A stretch of 64,000 nt of DNA from Hybos culiciformis (Eukaryota; Arthropoda; Insecta; Diptera; Hybotidae). Shown piece after piece: positions 54,956 to 64,000 of this stretch (position 1 is the first letter of the stretch; each line of letters opens with the position of its first letter). The translations under genes were made by a program, and so were the position numbers. The notes under the pieces were generated by a model, which did no database searches, had not been told where the DNA came from, and was given only the letters and a program-made list of their open reading frames with translations. The stretch covers positions 75,544,024 through 75,608,023 of the forward strand of contig OZ023273.1 in the NCBI GenBank assembly GCA_964007475.1. Reading direction: 5' to 3'.

Positions 54956-55586
54956 TGTTGGAGTTTCATGTTTCATTATAGTCTTGGACATGTATACTTT
55001 TCAGACTCAAGTTGGCTTATTTGAAAGAACATATTCAGTCGTTTTTTGTTTTGTTATATATTGAAATAGGAGAAATTCTTTCTCCTATACACAGCATCAC
55101 ATGATTGATGCGGTATATAATAGAACAAAAAAGAACAAATGGTCATAAAAAGAAATGATTTTTTTTTATCGAATTTTAGTTTCATAGTGTAATATGACAA
55201 TTTTTATAATAAAAATTTCATATACACTATGAATTTAATAAAATCTCTCTCTTTTATTTTTGGATTTTCAACAAGGCGGTAATCGCAGGTAACAAATTTT
55301 ATAAAGTAAAAAATTATTTTTGTTCATCACAGTTTTTATATTTAAATTTTGAAATTAAATAAATTAATTTCAAATTTAAATATTTAATAATTATTTTGAA
55401 TTCATCAAAATCCTATAATCGTTTATAATTAAGTTATTTATTAGATGAAATAAATTTATTATAACGAATTGTATCGTATTTCATTTGACGAGGTCTATCC
55501 AATAAATCACTCTCGGTTGAACCTGATATCCAACCGCAGGTTATTACAACCCACTTATATTGGCCTAAATTGCCAACACCCAAACA
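54956..55586 (+). repeat. BEL 5' LTR
   Basis: Starts TGTTGGAGTTTCATG and ends CACCCAAACA. It contains AATAAA near 55230-55240, a possible polyadenylation signal. The exact length matches the 3' LTR. Confidence 0.95.
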
Positions 55587-55587
55587 T

Positions 55588-55604
55588 TGGTCCTTCGAGC
55601 CGGA
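55588..55604 (+). promoter_or_regulatory. Primer-binding site (tRNA-Tyr type)
   Basis: TGGTCCTTCGAGCCGGA begins two bases after the LTR. It is complementary to the 3' end of insect tRNA-Tyr (acceptor strand CGAAGGA plus CCA), as remembered. A second copy of this site lies at 56226-56242. Confidence 0.75.
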
Positions 55605-55787
55605 TTTTTTCAGCCGAGATTGCTATACGGGCGACCTATCTCAAAAAACAAAAAAAATTATAATTTTTTTTCATTGGTTTTAATTTACAAAAACCATATT
55701 TTCGTACGTTCAGAATTTAAGTTTTTTTTTTACAATACTATAACAAGACAATTATATTAAAATTTTTTTAGCTAACGTCGTAAATTA

Positions 55788-55909
55788 TGCCGGGGAATTC
55801 AAAAACAGAGGGTAAAATTCAAGCCTTTATACGCGCTTGTGACAAGGTCACGTTCCTTAAAACTAACTTCGAAAAAATTTCTAAAGCGGATTATACAAGG
55901 GAATGTTGA
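55788..55909 (+). pseudogene. Truncated duplicate of the gag start
   Basis: Begins at the same ATG context as the main gag frame (ATGCCGGGGAATTC) and follows it for about 40 codons. A one-base loss near 55898 (ACAAGGGAATG against ACTAGGGGAATG) then gives a stop. It ends where a second partial LTR begins. Confidence 0.85.
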
Positions 55910-55920
55910 TGGGTCGAAGG

Positions 55921-56424
55921 GTAATCGCAAGTAACAAATTTTATAAAGTAAAAAATTATTTTTGTTCATCACAGTTTTTATATTTAAATTTTGAAATTAA
56001 ATAAATTAATTTCAAATTTAAATATTTAATAATTATTTTGAATTCATCAAAATCCTATAATCGTTTATAATTAAGTTATTTATTAGATGAAATAAATTTA
56101 TTATAACGAATTGTATCGTATTTCATTTGACGAGGTCTATCCAATAAATCACTCTCGGTTGAACCTGATATCCAACAACAATTACAACCCACTTATATTG
56201 GCCTAAATTGCCAACACCCAAACATTGGTCCTTCGAGCCGGATTTTTTCAGCCGAGATTGCTATACGGGAGACCTATCTCAAAAAACAAAAAAAATTATA
56301 ATTTTTTTTCATTGGTTTTAATTTACAAAAACCATATTTTCGTACGTTCAGAATTTAAGTTTTTTTTTTACAATACTATAACAAGACAATTATATTAAAA
56401 TTTTTTTAGCTAACGTCGTAAATT
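55921..56424 (+). repeat. Internal duplication: partial LTR, second primer site and leader
   Basis: 55921-56224 repeats the last ~308 bases of the LTR, followed by the primer site and leader up to the real gag start. The period to the first copy is 642, falling to 637 after a 5-base loss (CCAACAACAATTAC against CCAACCGCAGGTTATTAC). It differs from the LTRs at several bases. Confidence 0.9.
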
Positions 56425-59421
56425 ATGCCGGGGAATTCAAAAACAGAGGGTAAAATTCAAGCCTTTATACGCGCTTGTGACAAGGTCACGTTCCTTAAAA
56501 CTAACTTCGAAAAAATTTCTAAAGCGGATTATACTAGGGGAATGTTGATGGGTCGAAGGGATGGGCTCGACATGACTTGGATAAAAGTAGAGGCTTCTTA
56601 CGAAGAAATTTATACTGACACATCTGACGTTGATATGGATGCGATACTACCCTGTGGAGAAAAATTTAATAAAATTCAAGAAGAATATTATAATTTACTT
56701 GGCGTTATTCTTGATGAACTTCATAACCTTCAAACCACTCCATCAGGCGAACAGACGACTAGTTCTACTCACCCACCTTTAATAAATTTTCGACTACCTT
56801 CAATTGTGATTCCTAAATTCTGTGGTCAATACGAAATGTGGCGATCCTTTCGAGACATTTTTACGTCGGTTATAATAAATAATTCTAAACTTAGTGCTGT
56901 AGAAAAATTCTATTATCGCCTCAGTAATTTAAAAAACCGACCAAAGGAGTTAGTGTCAAAATTCCCTATGGAATCTTCAAGTTTTGATATCGCATGGAAG
57001 ATTTTAGTAAAGGAATACGAAAATAAACGCGTTTTAGTACATACTCAACTAAATTTGTTATTCGGTATTCAGCCTGCGAAAGCAGAAAATCCTAATTCCA
57101 TTCGCTTATTACAAGATACCATTAATGATTGTTTGAGTTCTCTTAAAAATTTAGAAGTAAATACCGAAACCTGGGATCCAATTTTAATTTATTTAGCTAC
57201 TCAGAGGTTGCCTAACTTGACACATGCGTTGTGGGAATCAAAACTCGAGGGATCTACCGAACTGGAAAAGTGGGAGGTCATGAATAATTTTTTATCAGCG
57301 CGATTCCGAACGTTAGAGGCGTTAAGTGAGAAGAAAACTCCAACCTCATCTCCTAATTTTACGAATACGTCAAAGGATAACAAAATAAAATCATTTCATA
57401 CTCATAATCATAACACTTGCTCTAATTGTAATGATTCGACTCACTCAATCTACACTTGCCCTAAATTTCAGAAACTGGACCCTAAAAAGCGGTTCGATGT
57501 CGCCAAAGCTAAAAAACTTTGCATAAATTGTTTAGGTTCGCACAAACTTGTGCAATCTACCTCGAAAAGTGTTTGCCAAAAATGCAATAAAAAACATCAT
57601 ACTCTTCTTCATTTTAGTCGTGATTCGAATACACCAGAAACTTCGTCAGCCTCACAATCGAATAGTAATTATAGTTCAAATTCTGACTCTAATGACTCTC
57701 CTCGAAAGGAATCTTTATCGACACCACAACGGATACCAATAACGACGAATTCAATTCCTCATACAATTAACTCCAATTTAGCGACGAATAGTCGTCGAGT
57801 CCTTCTAGCCACGGCACTAGTCCATATTAGAGTGAATAATGAATTCCATAAATTACGAGCCCTTATTGATCAAGGTTCAGAATCGTCGTTCATTTTAGAA
57901 TCAGTAGTTCAATCTCTTAAATTACCTACAAAACCTTGCTTCGCTCAAATATCAGGGGTAGGCCACAATCTCGCAACACCGTCAAATAAATATGCTTCGT
58001 TAGAATTATACCCTTGTATTAATCATTCTACTCACATTTCGTTAGATGTTCTAGTGCTTAAGAGAATCTCGGGAATTTTGCCGTCTCAAGAAATTCCGAC
58101 TACCGAATTACCAGAATTCAAAAACCTTCAACTCGCGGATCCTACATATTTCAAGCCAGGGGAAATTCATTTACTTTTAGGGGCAGACATTTTTTCTCAA
58201 ATTATATGCTCAACCCTGAAAAGGTTTAATAATTTTATTGCACAAGAAACCATTTTCGGATATATACTGTCAGGTTCTGTAATAGAGAGGTTCAGGGATG
58301 TCCAACCTAAAATAAAGGTTCTCTCGTATTGCAGCAATGTTTTGCTTAATGAAGCTTTAGAAAAATTCTGGCAGGTAGAAGAAATACCTAGTCGACCTCT
58401 ACCTTCTCCAGATGACATTCGCTGCGAAAAGCATTTTTTAGAAACTCATTTTCGACGTGATGATGGGCGATTTGTGGTAGAGCTTCCGTTTGTTAAAGAA
58501 TACCCTGCACAACTACATCTCGCTAGTTCTAGAGATATAGCTCTTAAAAGATATTACTCAACTTGCAAAAACTTATCAAAAAACGAAACGTATAAACTAA
58601 TGTACGATAACGTCATTCAAGAATATATCGAGTTAGGACACATGTCTCCATGCCAATCAAAGGAGAAAGTTTCTTGGATTGACAGCAATAGCCCTATTTT
58701 CGAAAGTTATTATCTTCCCCATCATGGTGTATACAAAGAGCAAAGTCTTAGCACCAAACTTCGCATAGTTTTTGATGCCTCCTGTAAAACGTCTAATAAA
58801 AACTCACTAAATGATGTTTTGTATAGTGGACCTCCCCTGCAATCCAAAATAATTGACGTACTTAATCGTATGCGTCTTTACCCTTTAATGTACAATTGTG
58901 ACATCAAAATGATGTATCGCCAAATATTATTAGCTGACAAACATACTGACTTTCATAGGATATTGTATAAAAATTGCAATGGTGACGTGCAAGATTACAA
59001 GATGCTTACAGTCACTTTCGGAGTCTCAAGTAGTCCGTATCTAGCTATGCGTTGCCTTAAGCAATTAACAGTAACCGAACGAGATAAATATCCATTAGGA
59101 TCGCGAATTTTGGAAGAATCGACATATGTCGATGATATTTTTGCCGGATTTTTTGATGTGACCACAGCTCACAAGGCGCAAATTGAACTGATCTCACTAC
59201 TTAACTCAGCTGGTTTTGAATTAAGGAAATGGACCGCTACTAATCCAGAACTTTTACAACTCGTTCCATTAGAATATCACGCTAATCCTAATTTACACGA
59301 TACCAGTGAAAATACACTTTTAAAAACATTAGGAATATGCTTTAATCATAAAGACGATTATTACACGTTTAGACCTCAAACCCCAGTTTTGAATTATCCT
59401 CTTACAAAACGAAAGGTATGA
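56425..59421 (+). CDS. BEL gag-protease-reverse transcriptase frame (998 codons)
   Basis: First part of the BEL/Pao polyprotein. A helical gag start is followed by the DUF1759 region with IVIPKFCGQYEMWRSFRDIF near residue 128. A CX2CX4HX4C zinc knuckle starts at Cys332 (CSNCNDSTHSIYTC), with a second cysteine cluster near residue 365. The A17 aspartic protease active site DQGS is at Asp482. RT has conserved blocks KLRIVFDASC and CDIKMMYRQI, and the catalytic YVDD at 901-904. The frame ends prematurely at 59421 just after TKRKV, where a few codons are missing and the frame shifts; homology resumes in another frame with DPAGWLAP. The start is the second of two identical ATG contexts, the only one with an open frame behind it. 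Confidence 0.93.
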   Translation: MPGNSKTEGKIQAFIRACDKVTFLKTNFEKISKADYTRGMLMGRRDGLDMTWIKVEASYEEIYTDTSDVDMDAILPCGEKFNKIQEEYYNLLGVILDELHNLQTTPSGEQTTSSTHPPLINFRLPSIVIPKFCGQYEMWRSFRDIFTSVIINNSKLSAVEKFYYRLSNLKNRPKELVSKFPMESSSFDIAWKILVKEYENKRVLVHTQLNLLFGIQPAKAENPNSIRLLQDTINDCLSSLKNLEVNTETWDPILIYLATQRLPNLTHALWESKLEGSTELEKWEVMNNFLSARFRTLEALSEKKTPTSSPNFTNTSKDNKIKSFHTHNHNTCSNCNDSTHSIYTCPKFQKLDPKKRFDVAKAKKLCINCLGSHKLVQSTSKSVCQKCNKKHHTLLHFSRDSNTPETSSASQSNSNYSSNSDSNDSPRKESLSTPQRIPITTNSIPHTINSNLATNSRRVLLATALVHIRVNNEFHKLRALIDQGSESSFILESVVQSLKLPTKPCFAQISGVGHNLATPSNKYASLELYPCINHSTHISLDVLVLKRISGILPSQEIPTTELPEFKNLQLADPTYFKPGEIHLLLGADIFSQIICSTLKRFNNFIAQETIFGYILSGSVIERFRDVQPKIKVLSYCSNVLLNEALEKFWQVEEIPSRPLPSPDDIRCEKHFLETHFRRDDGRFVVELPFVKEYPAQLHLASSRDIALKRYYSTCKNLSKNETYKLMYDNVIQEYIELGHMSPCQSKEKVSWIDSNSPIFESYYLPHHGVYKEQSLSTKLRIVFDASCKTSNKNSLNDVLYSGPPLQSKIIDVLNRMRLYPLMYNCDIKMMYRQILLADKHTDFHRILYKNCNGDVQDYKMLTVTFGVSSSPYLAMRCLKQLTVTERDKYPLGSRILEESTYVDDIFAGFFDVTTAHKAQIELISLLNSAGFELRKWTATNPELLQLVPLEYHANPNLHDTSENTLLKTLGICFNHKDDYYTFRPQTPVLNYPLTKRKV

Positions 59422-61672
59422 TCCAGCTGGATGGTTAGCCCCTGTTATTATTAAGCCAAAAATTTTGTAACAGGACATTTGGAAAGACGAAACTGATTGG
59501 GATGAATGCATTCAATCGGAGAGAATCATTCAGTGGGAACAGTTTGTTCGAGAAATTTCGGCAATCGAGGATATTCGCATATTTCGGTGGTTCCATTATT
59601 TGCCGGAATCTCGGGTTGAAATCCATGGGTTCTGCGACGCCAGTGCAAAAGCTTACGCTGCCTGCGTTTACTTTCGTGTGTTCCATAACAAGAATGTTCA
59701 CTCTACTCTAATTTCGTCAAAAACAAAAGTGGCTCCGATTAAAACAATTTCTTTACCTCGGCTTGAGCTCAGTGGCGCTCTGCTTTTGTCTAAACTAATT
59801 AAATCGACTAAGGAAAGTTTGTCACTCCGAAACACTCCCTATTATGCATGGACAGATAGCACCATCGTCCTAGCGTGGATTAAAAAATCTCCCTCGCACT
59901 GGAAAACATTTGTCGCAAATAGGGTGACAAGTATATTAGAAAATTGCGGAGAAGTAACTTGGAATCATATTTGTTCAGGCAAAAACCCAGCTGATCTCGC
60001 ATCTCGAGGGCTAAATGCGTCAGAATTGGTCAACAATGACTTTTGGTTTGAAGGCCCTGACTTTTTGAAAACTAGTAGCGAAAGGTGGCCAGAGTCCGGC
60101 AATCAATATGAAACTACCCTAGAAATAAAAGCCATAAAACCTCATCACATATCAATTAATCATAACATCGATCAGTATTTACAAAGATTTTCGTGTCTTT
60201 CTCGAGCCATACGAATTATTTCTTATCAGCTACGGTTTTTTAAAATATTGCATAAAAAACCTACAATTTACTCTACCCTGTACATTTCACAACCAGAATA
60301 CAAACATACTCTAAATTTAATCATAAAACTTCTTCAATTAAGCTTTTTTACCTCAGAATATAATTGTCTTCTTGACAAAACCCAATTGCCAGGAAAAAGT
60401 ATCTTAATATCCCTTAACCCGTTCCTGGATGAAGATCAACTCATGAGAGTTAATGGCCGATTATCAAATTTAACATTACCTATAACGGAGAAAATTCCTA
60501 TTATAATACCGAGCAATTCACATTTTGCATATCTCCTTTTTCATTACTTCCATTTGGCAACCCTACACGGAAATCTTCAATTGATGCAGTCAACAATTAG
60601 GAAAACATATTGGATTCCTAGATTGAAACAAGGTGTAAGAAAATACATCCACCATTGCAAAAAGTGTTTTTTGGAACGAAAGGAGGTTATGTCACAGATA
60701 ATGGCTCCTTTACCTGTCGAAAGATTACTCGCGAACCAGGTATTTTCTTCCGTGGGCCTTGATTTTGGTGGTCCAATAACTTTGCTTCGGCATGAAGGAC
60801 GATGTAACGTCACTACTAAGGGATACATCTGCCTATTTGTGTGCTTCAGCACAAGGGCCATCCACCTAGAACCTGTCAGTGACCTTACCTCTAATAAATT
60901 CCTTCAAGCTTTTGAACGATTTTTTTCTAGAAGAGGTTTGTGTAAAAATTTATATGTGGATAACGCAACAAACTTTGTAGGAGGAAGCAATATTCTCGCT
61001 AAGGAATATCAAAAGGCTATAAAAAATGCAACACAGCAAGCTGCAGCTGAATATGCCGCTAGAGAAGTACATTTTAATTTTAATTGCCCTCTAGCAGCCC
61101 ACATGAATGGATTAGCAGAAGCAGGCATAAAATCTGTAAAGTATCATCTGAAAAGAACTCTCGGAGTGAAAACCATCACATTTGAGAATCTATGCACCAT
61201 CCTCTGTCGAATAGAAGCGTGTTTAAATTCTCGCCCTTTGACTCCTAGATCCGATGATCCTGATGACTTGGAACCAATCACACCAGGCCATTTCATCAGA
61301 GGAAATGCGCTTTTGGCTCCACCGGAGCCTGCCCTTGAAATTGACGAAAGTACTAATTCTTATAAAATTTTAGATAATCTGGACAAAATGAAGCTACACT
61401 TCTGGCGACGATGGAAAGATGAATACCTGCATCGATTACAGCAAAGAAGCAAGTGGCGTTTGCCACAGAAAAACATCGAAATGAATGATTTGGTCGTGCT
61501 TAAGGATAAGAATTCAGCTCCACAAAGTTGGACCATGGGAAGAGTAATTAAATTGCATCCAGGAGTGGATGGAAACGTAAGAGTAGTTGACGTCCGTACT
61601 CGTTTTGGTATTTTTCGACGAGCTATAAGTCAACTATGCTTACTTCCTTATGATCGAGAGGATAAATTATAA
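59422..61672 (+). CDS. BEL RNase H-integrase part, separated by a frameshift and a stop
   Basis: Continuation of pol. Homology starts at about 59418 with DPAGWLAPVIIKPK, meets a TAA at 59469-59471, and runs open to 61672; the first ATG in the open part is 59600, counted here as residue 1. RNase H residues are Asp13 (GFCDAS), Glu56 (PRLEL) and Asp86 (WTDS). Integrase has an H2C2 zinc region ending CKKC (about 354), catalytic Asp388 (GLDFGG), Asp454 (YVDNATNF) and Glu507 (LAEAG), spacing D-65-D-52-E, and a C-terminal DUF5641 domain with WRRWKDEYLHRLQQR. All catalytic residues remain, so decay is recent. Confidence 0.92.
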
Positions 61673-62793
61673 TTGAATACTTATTTTTTAACTATAACAT
61701 AATTTTGCACTCAAATACGAGAATTAGTTTTGCTTTTAATTTCAATTTAATTTTAATGTAAAGAATTTTACAAATTTTGTCCTCACGATCATAGGAAAAT
61801 TATTACAAGATAATTTCATGTTTTAATGTATAAATAGAAAATCCAACATACTCTTTAGTATGTCTTAAAATAAATTTCACATACTTTCAGTATGTCTCAA
61901 AATGTATGCTGAACTTAAGATACAGATGCTACATTAAGATACATAAAAATTAAACATACTCTTTAGTATGTGTAAAATCAAATGTTTGTTGAAATTAAGA
62001 TACAAATTCTACATTGCAATGCAATGCATTTGTGCAATATTTTTTTGTAAAAATGAGTTCATTAATAGTTCAAAACTAAAATCATTTCAAACAATTTAAA
62101 TTAACTATACATTTTATTGAATTACTAATTAATATATAAAGAAAGTATAATTTTAAAATGAACAAAAGGATATTGTATCAAAAAATTGAAAATTAGGAAA
62201 ATAAACTATTAAATTATGTAACGTAAAAAGAAAAAATTTTTAAAAAGGAAAATACTTGTAATAATATTAAGTCAATTCATATTATTAAGAAAAAATTGAA
62301 TTTCATAAATTACATATAGTTTCAAATTCAAATATTATATCATATCATGAAAAAAAAAAAGGACAAATTAGTAAAATATAAAATAAATTCAAAATCTTAT
62401 TAAAGGAAAATTTGAAATTTGTAACTTAATAAATAGTTCAGTTCAGATATTATATCTTAAATCATATTCACAAACAAAATTTAACGTAACTTGTTTATAA
62501 ATTTAAAGGAGAGACAATTTATTTTTATTACCTTTATCGCATAAATTGTATGATCAAATTAGCTAATTATAAATGAGTTCTGTGTGAATTACATGTTCCA
62601 TTGTTGACGTAATAACGAAGTTTAACTTGCAAATGATACTCTGGTTATGGGATGTGTCATTAGATACAATCACCGAAATTTAAGAGTTATCACCGATAGC
62701 ACGGTTAAAGTAAGTTAAGTATCACTTATAATGTGGTGAAAATTGTTTTTGGCTCAACATCACACTGTGCTTGTTTGAAATCTATATGATTTC
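61673..62793. other. BEL 3' non-coding region
   Basis: AT-rich, no env-like frame. CATACTCTTTAGTATGT short palindromes and AAGATACA segments repeat at about 61846-62010, a small internal duplication. Confidence 0.6.
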
Positions 62794-62807
62794 AAAAGGG
62801 GCCGGGA
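62794..62807 (+). promoter_or_regulatory. Polypurine tract
   Basis: AAAAGGGGCCGGGA lies directly before the 3' LTR, in the position where plus-strand DNA synthesis is primed. Confidence 0.8.
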
Positions 62808-63438
62808 TGTTGGAGTTTCATGTTTCATTATAGTCTTGGACATGTATACTTTTCAGACTCAAGTTGGCTTATTTGAAAGAACATATTCAGTCGTTTTTTG
62901 TTTTGTTATATATTGAAATAGGAGAAATTCTTTCTCCTATACACAGCATCACATGATTGATGCGGTATATAATAGAACAAAAAAGAACAAATGGTCATAA
63001 AAAGAAATGATTTTTTTTTATCGAATTTTGGTTTCATAGTGTAATATGACAATTTTTATAATAAAAATTTCATATACACTATGAATTTAATAAAATCTCT
63101 CTCTTTTATTTTTGGATTTTCAACAAGGCGGTAATCGCAGGTAACAAATTTTATAAAGTAAAAAATTATTTTTGTTCATCACAGTTTTTATATTTAAATT
63201 TTGAAATTAAATAAATTAATTTCAAATTTAAATATTTAATAATTATTTTGAATTCATCAAAATCCTATAATCGTTTATAATTAAGTTATTTATTAGATGA
63301 AATAAATTTATTATAACGAATTGTATCGTATTTCATTTGACGAGGTCTATCCAATAAATCACTCTCGGTTGAACCTGATATCCAACCGCAGGTTATTACA
63401 ACCCACTTATATTGGCCTAAATTGCCAACACCCAAACA
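62808..63438 (+). repeat. BEL 3' LTR
   Basis: 631 bp, same start and end as the 5' LTR. One base difference was noticed (ATTTTGGTTTC against ATTTTAGTTTC). Followed by the GATGG target copy. Confidence 0.95.
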
Positions 63439-63443
63439 GATGG

Positions 63444-63850
63444 CATTAATAACTCGATTTCGACATAACTCGGCATATGCTCTTATTCCTTATTGCCACA
63501 GATATATTTTTTGGGAAAGCATCTCAAGTTTGTAATAACTTGTCGTTTTGAATTTAATAGACATCCAAGCTTTAAATATAAAAAATAAGCCTTCTATATT
63601 TTTCTAATTACTATTAATTATGCATGAATTTGTAAACTTATCCAGTATACTTGTTACTTGGAGCCAAATTAAAAATAATAAAAAATATTTTTTTCCTGTT
63701 TAAGAATTATTATTGTACGAAATAAAAAATTAATATAAACAAATTATTAGAAAACATTTATTTTATATTTTTTTTAATTTTTTAAAACGATATATAATTT
63801 TATGAAAATTTGAAGTAGATGTATTAATCAAAAAATTCAAAACGGGCCAG
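63444..63850. other. AT-rich flank
   Basis: Contains the inverse TTGCCACAGATATATT (63492-63507) that pairs with 54752. No gene. Confidence 0.4.
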
Positions 63851-63888
63851 ATAAAAATGCTTAGCGGGCCGTAGTTTGGGCACCACTG
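63851..63888 (-). mobile_element. hAT-like terminus
   Basis: Read on the minus strand from 63888, CAGTGGTGCCCAAACTACGG continuing to CCCGC is a common hAT end. The rest of the element and any partner were not recognised; the element would extend to lower coordinates. Confidence 0.5.
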
Positions 63889-64000
63889 GGTTAAGACATC
63901 AAAATTTAAATTTAAAGTTGGACTTAAAAAAATTACTCCATACAATTTATATCGAGAAAATAAAATGGACTTAAAAACACATTGATTCACCTTGATTCGC
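63889..64000. other. Window end, nothing recognised
   Basis: Short AT-rich stretch. Confidence 0.4.

Larger units (their letters stand above)
54956..63438 (+). mobile_element. Complete BEL/Pao LTR retrotransposon, 8.48 kb
   Basis: Bounded by 631-bp LTRs (TGTTGG...CA) and a perfect 5-bp duplication GATGG (54951-54955, 63439-63443). The order is LTR, primer site, duplicated leader, gag-protease-RT frame, RNase H-integrase frame, 1.1 kb non-coding, polypurine tract, LTR. The LTRs differ by one base that I could find (A at 55190 region versus G), so the insertion is recent. No env-like frame was seen. The pol frame is broken near 59420, so this copy is not expected to be autonomous. Confidence 0.95.

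Noticed and set aside
59435..60861. Antisense open frames across the BEL pol region
   Set aside because: They are shadows of the conserved sense frame.

Overview
The window looks like a piece of a very AT-rich, transposon-packed insect (at least arthropod) nuclear genome. I infer this from a split metazoan peroxisomal ABC transporter gene with GT-AG introns, a BEL/Pao retrotransposon with insect-style gag and integrase modules, many hAT and foldback DNA transposons, a decayed Helitron, tRNA-derived SINEs and no sign of bacterial gene organisation. The species cannot be named from the sequence alone. || Host gene: one real host gene is visible. ABCD3 (PMP70) lies on the + strand from 11195 (or upstream) to 43858. 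Eight exons join in consistent phase and code for the last 620 residues. Its introns reach about 17.7 kb and 9.3 kb and are filled with hAT elements, foldback elements, satellites, a gypsy remnant and an antisense LINE. The first roughly 40 codons were not found. || Layout: 1-6.2 kb is a dead Helitron (Rep/Pif1-like helicase) carrying at least three separate insertions, each with recognisable target-site duplications. 7.3-9.4 kb holds a foldback element, a TIR element filled with minisatellite, and a small palindromic MITE. 9.7-14.2 kb holds nested hAT remnants around ABCD3 exon 1. 14.7-28 kb holds a possible Mutator-like fragment, foldbacks, more hAT elements and two satellite arrays. 30.6-30.9 kb is a GC-rich spacerless palindrome. 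31.9-32.7 kb is a gypsy remnant. 39.4-41.8 kb is a dead LINE. 42.4-43.9 kb is the 3' exon cluster of ABCD3. 46.5-47.0 kb is a 484-bp hairpin palindrome. 47.1-50.0 kb is a nearly complete DNA transposon whose only gene encodes a DUF7869-like protein with three exons. 50.2-54.6 kb holds a MITE, SINEs and a composite foldback. 54.96-63.44 kb is a complete young BEL/Pao element with 631-bp LTRs, a 5-bp TSD, a broken pol frame and an odd internal duplication of its LTR, primer site and gag start. || Most notable: (1) the DUF7869-like TIR transposon, a candidate poorly described DNA transposon family; (2) foldback elements that keep the same GC-rich core but carry different palindromic arm modules, two of them with 9-bp TSDs; (3) the BEL element with two primer-binding sites; (4) a SINE that seems to join a tRNA promoter to a 5S-rRNA-like segment. 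Functional names come from recognising motifs by eye; no database search was run.
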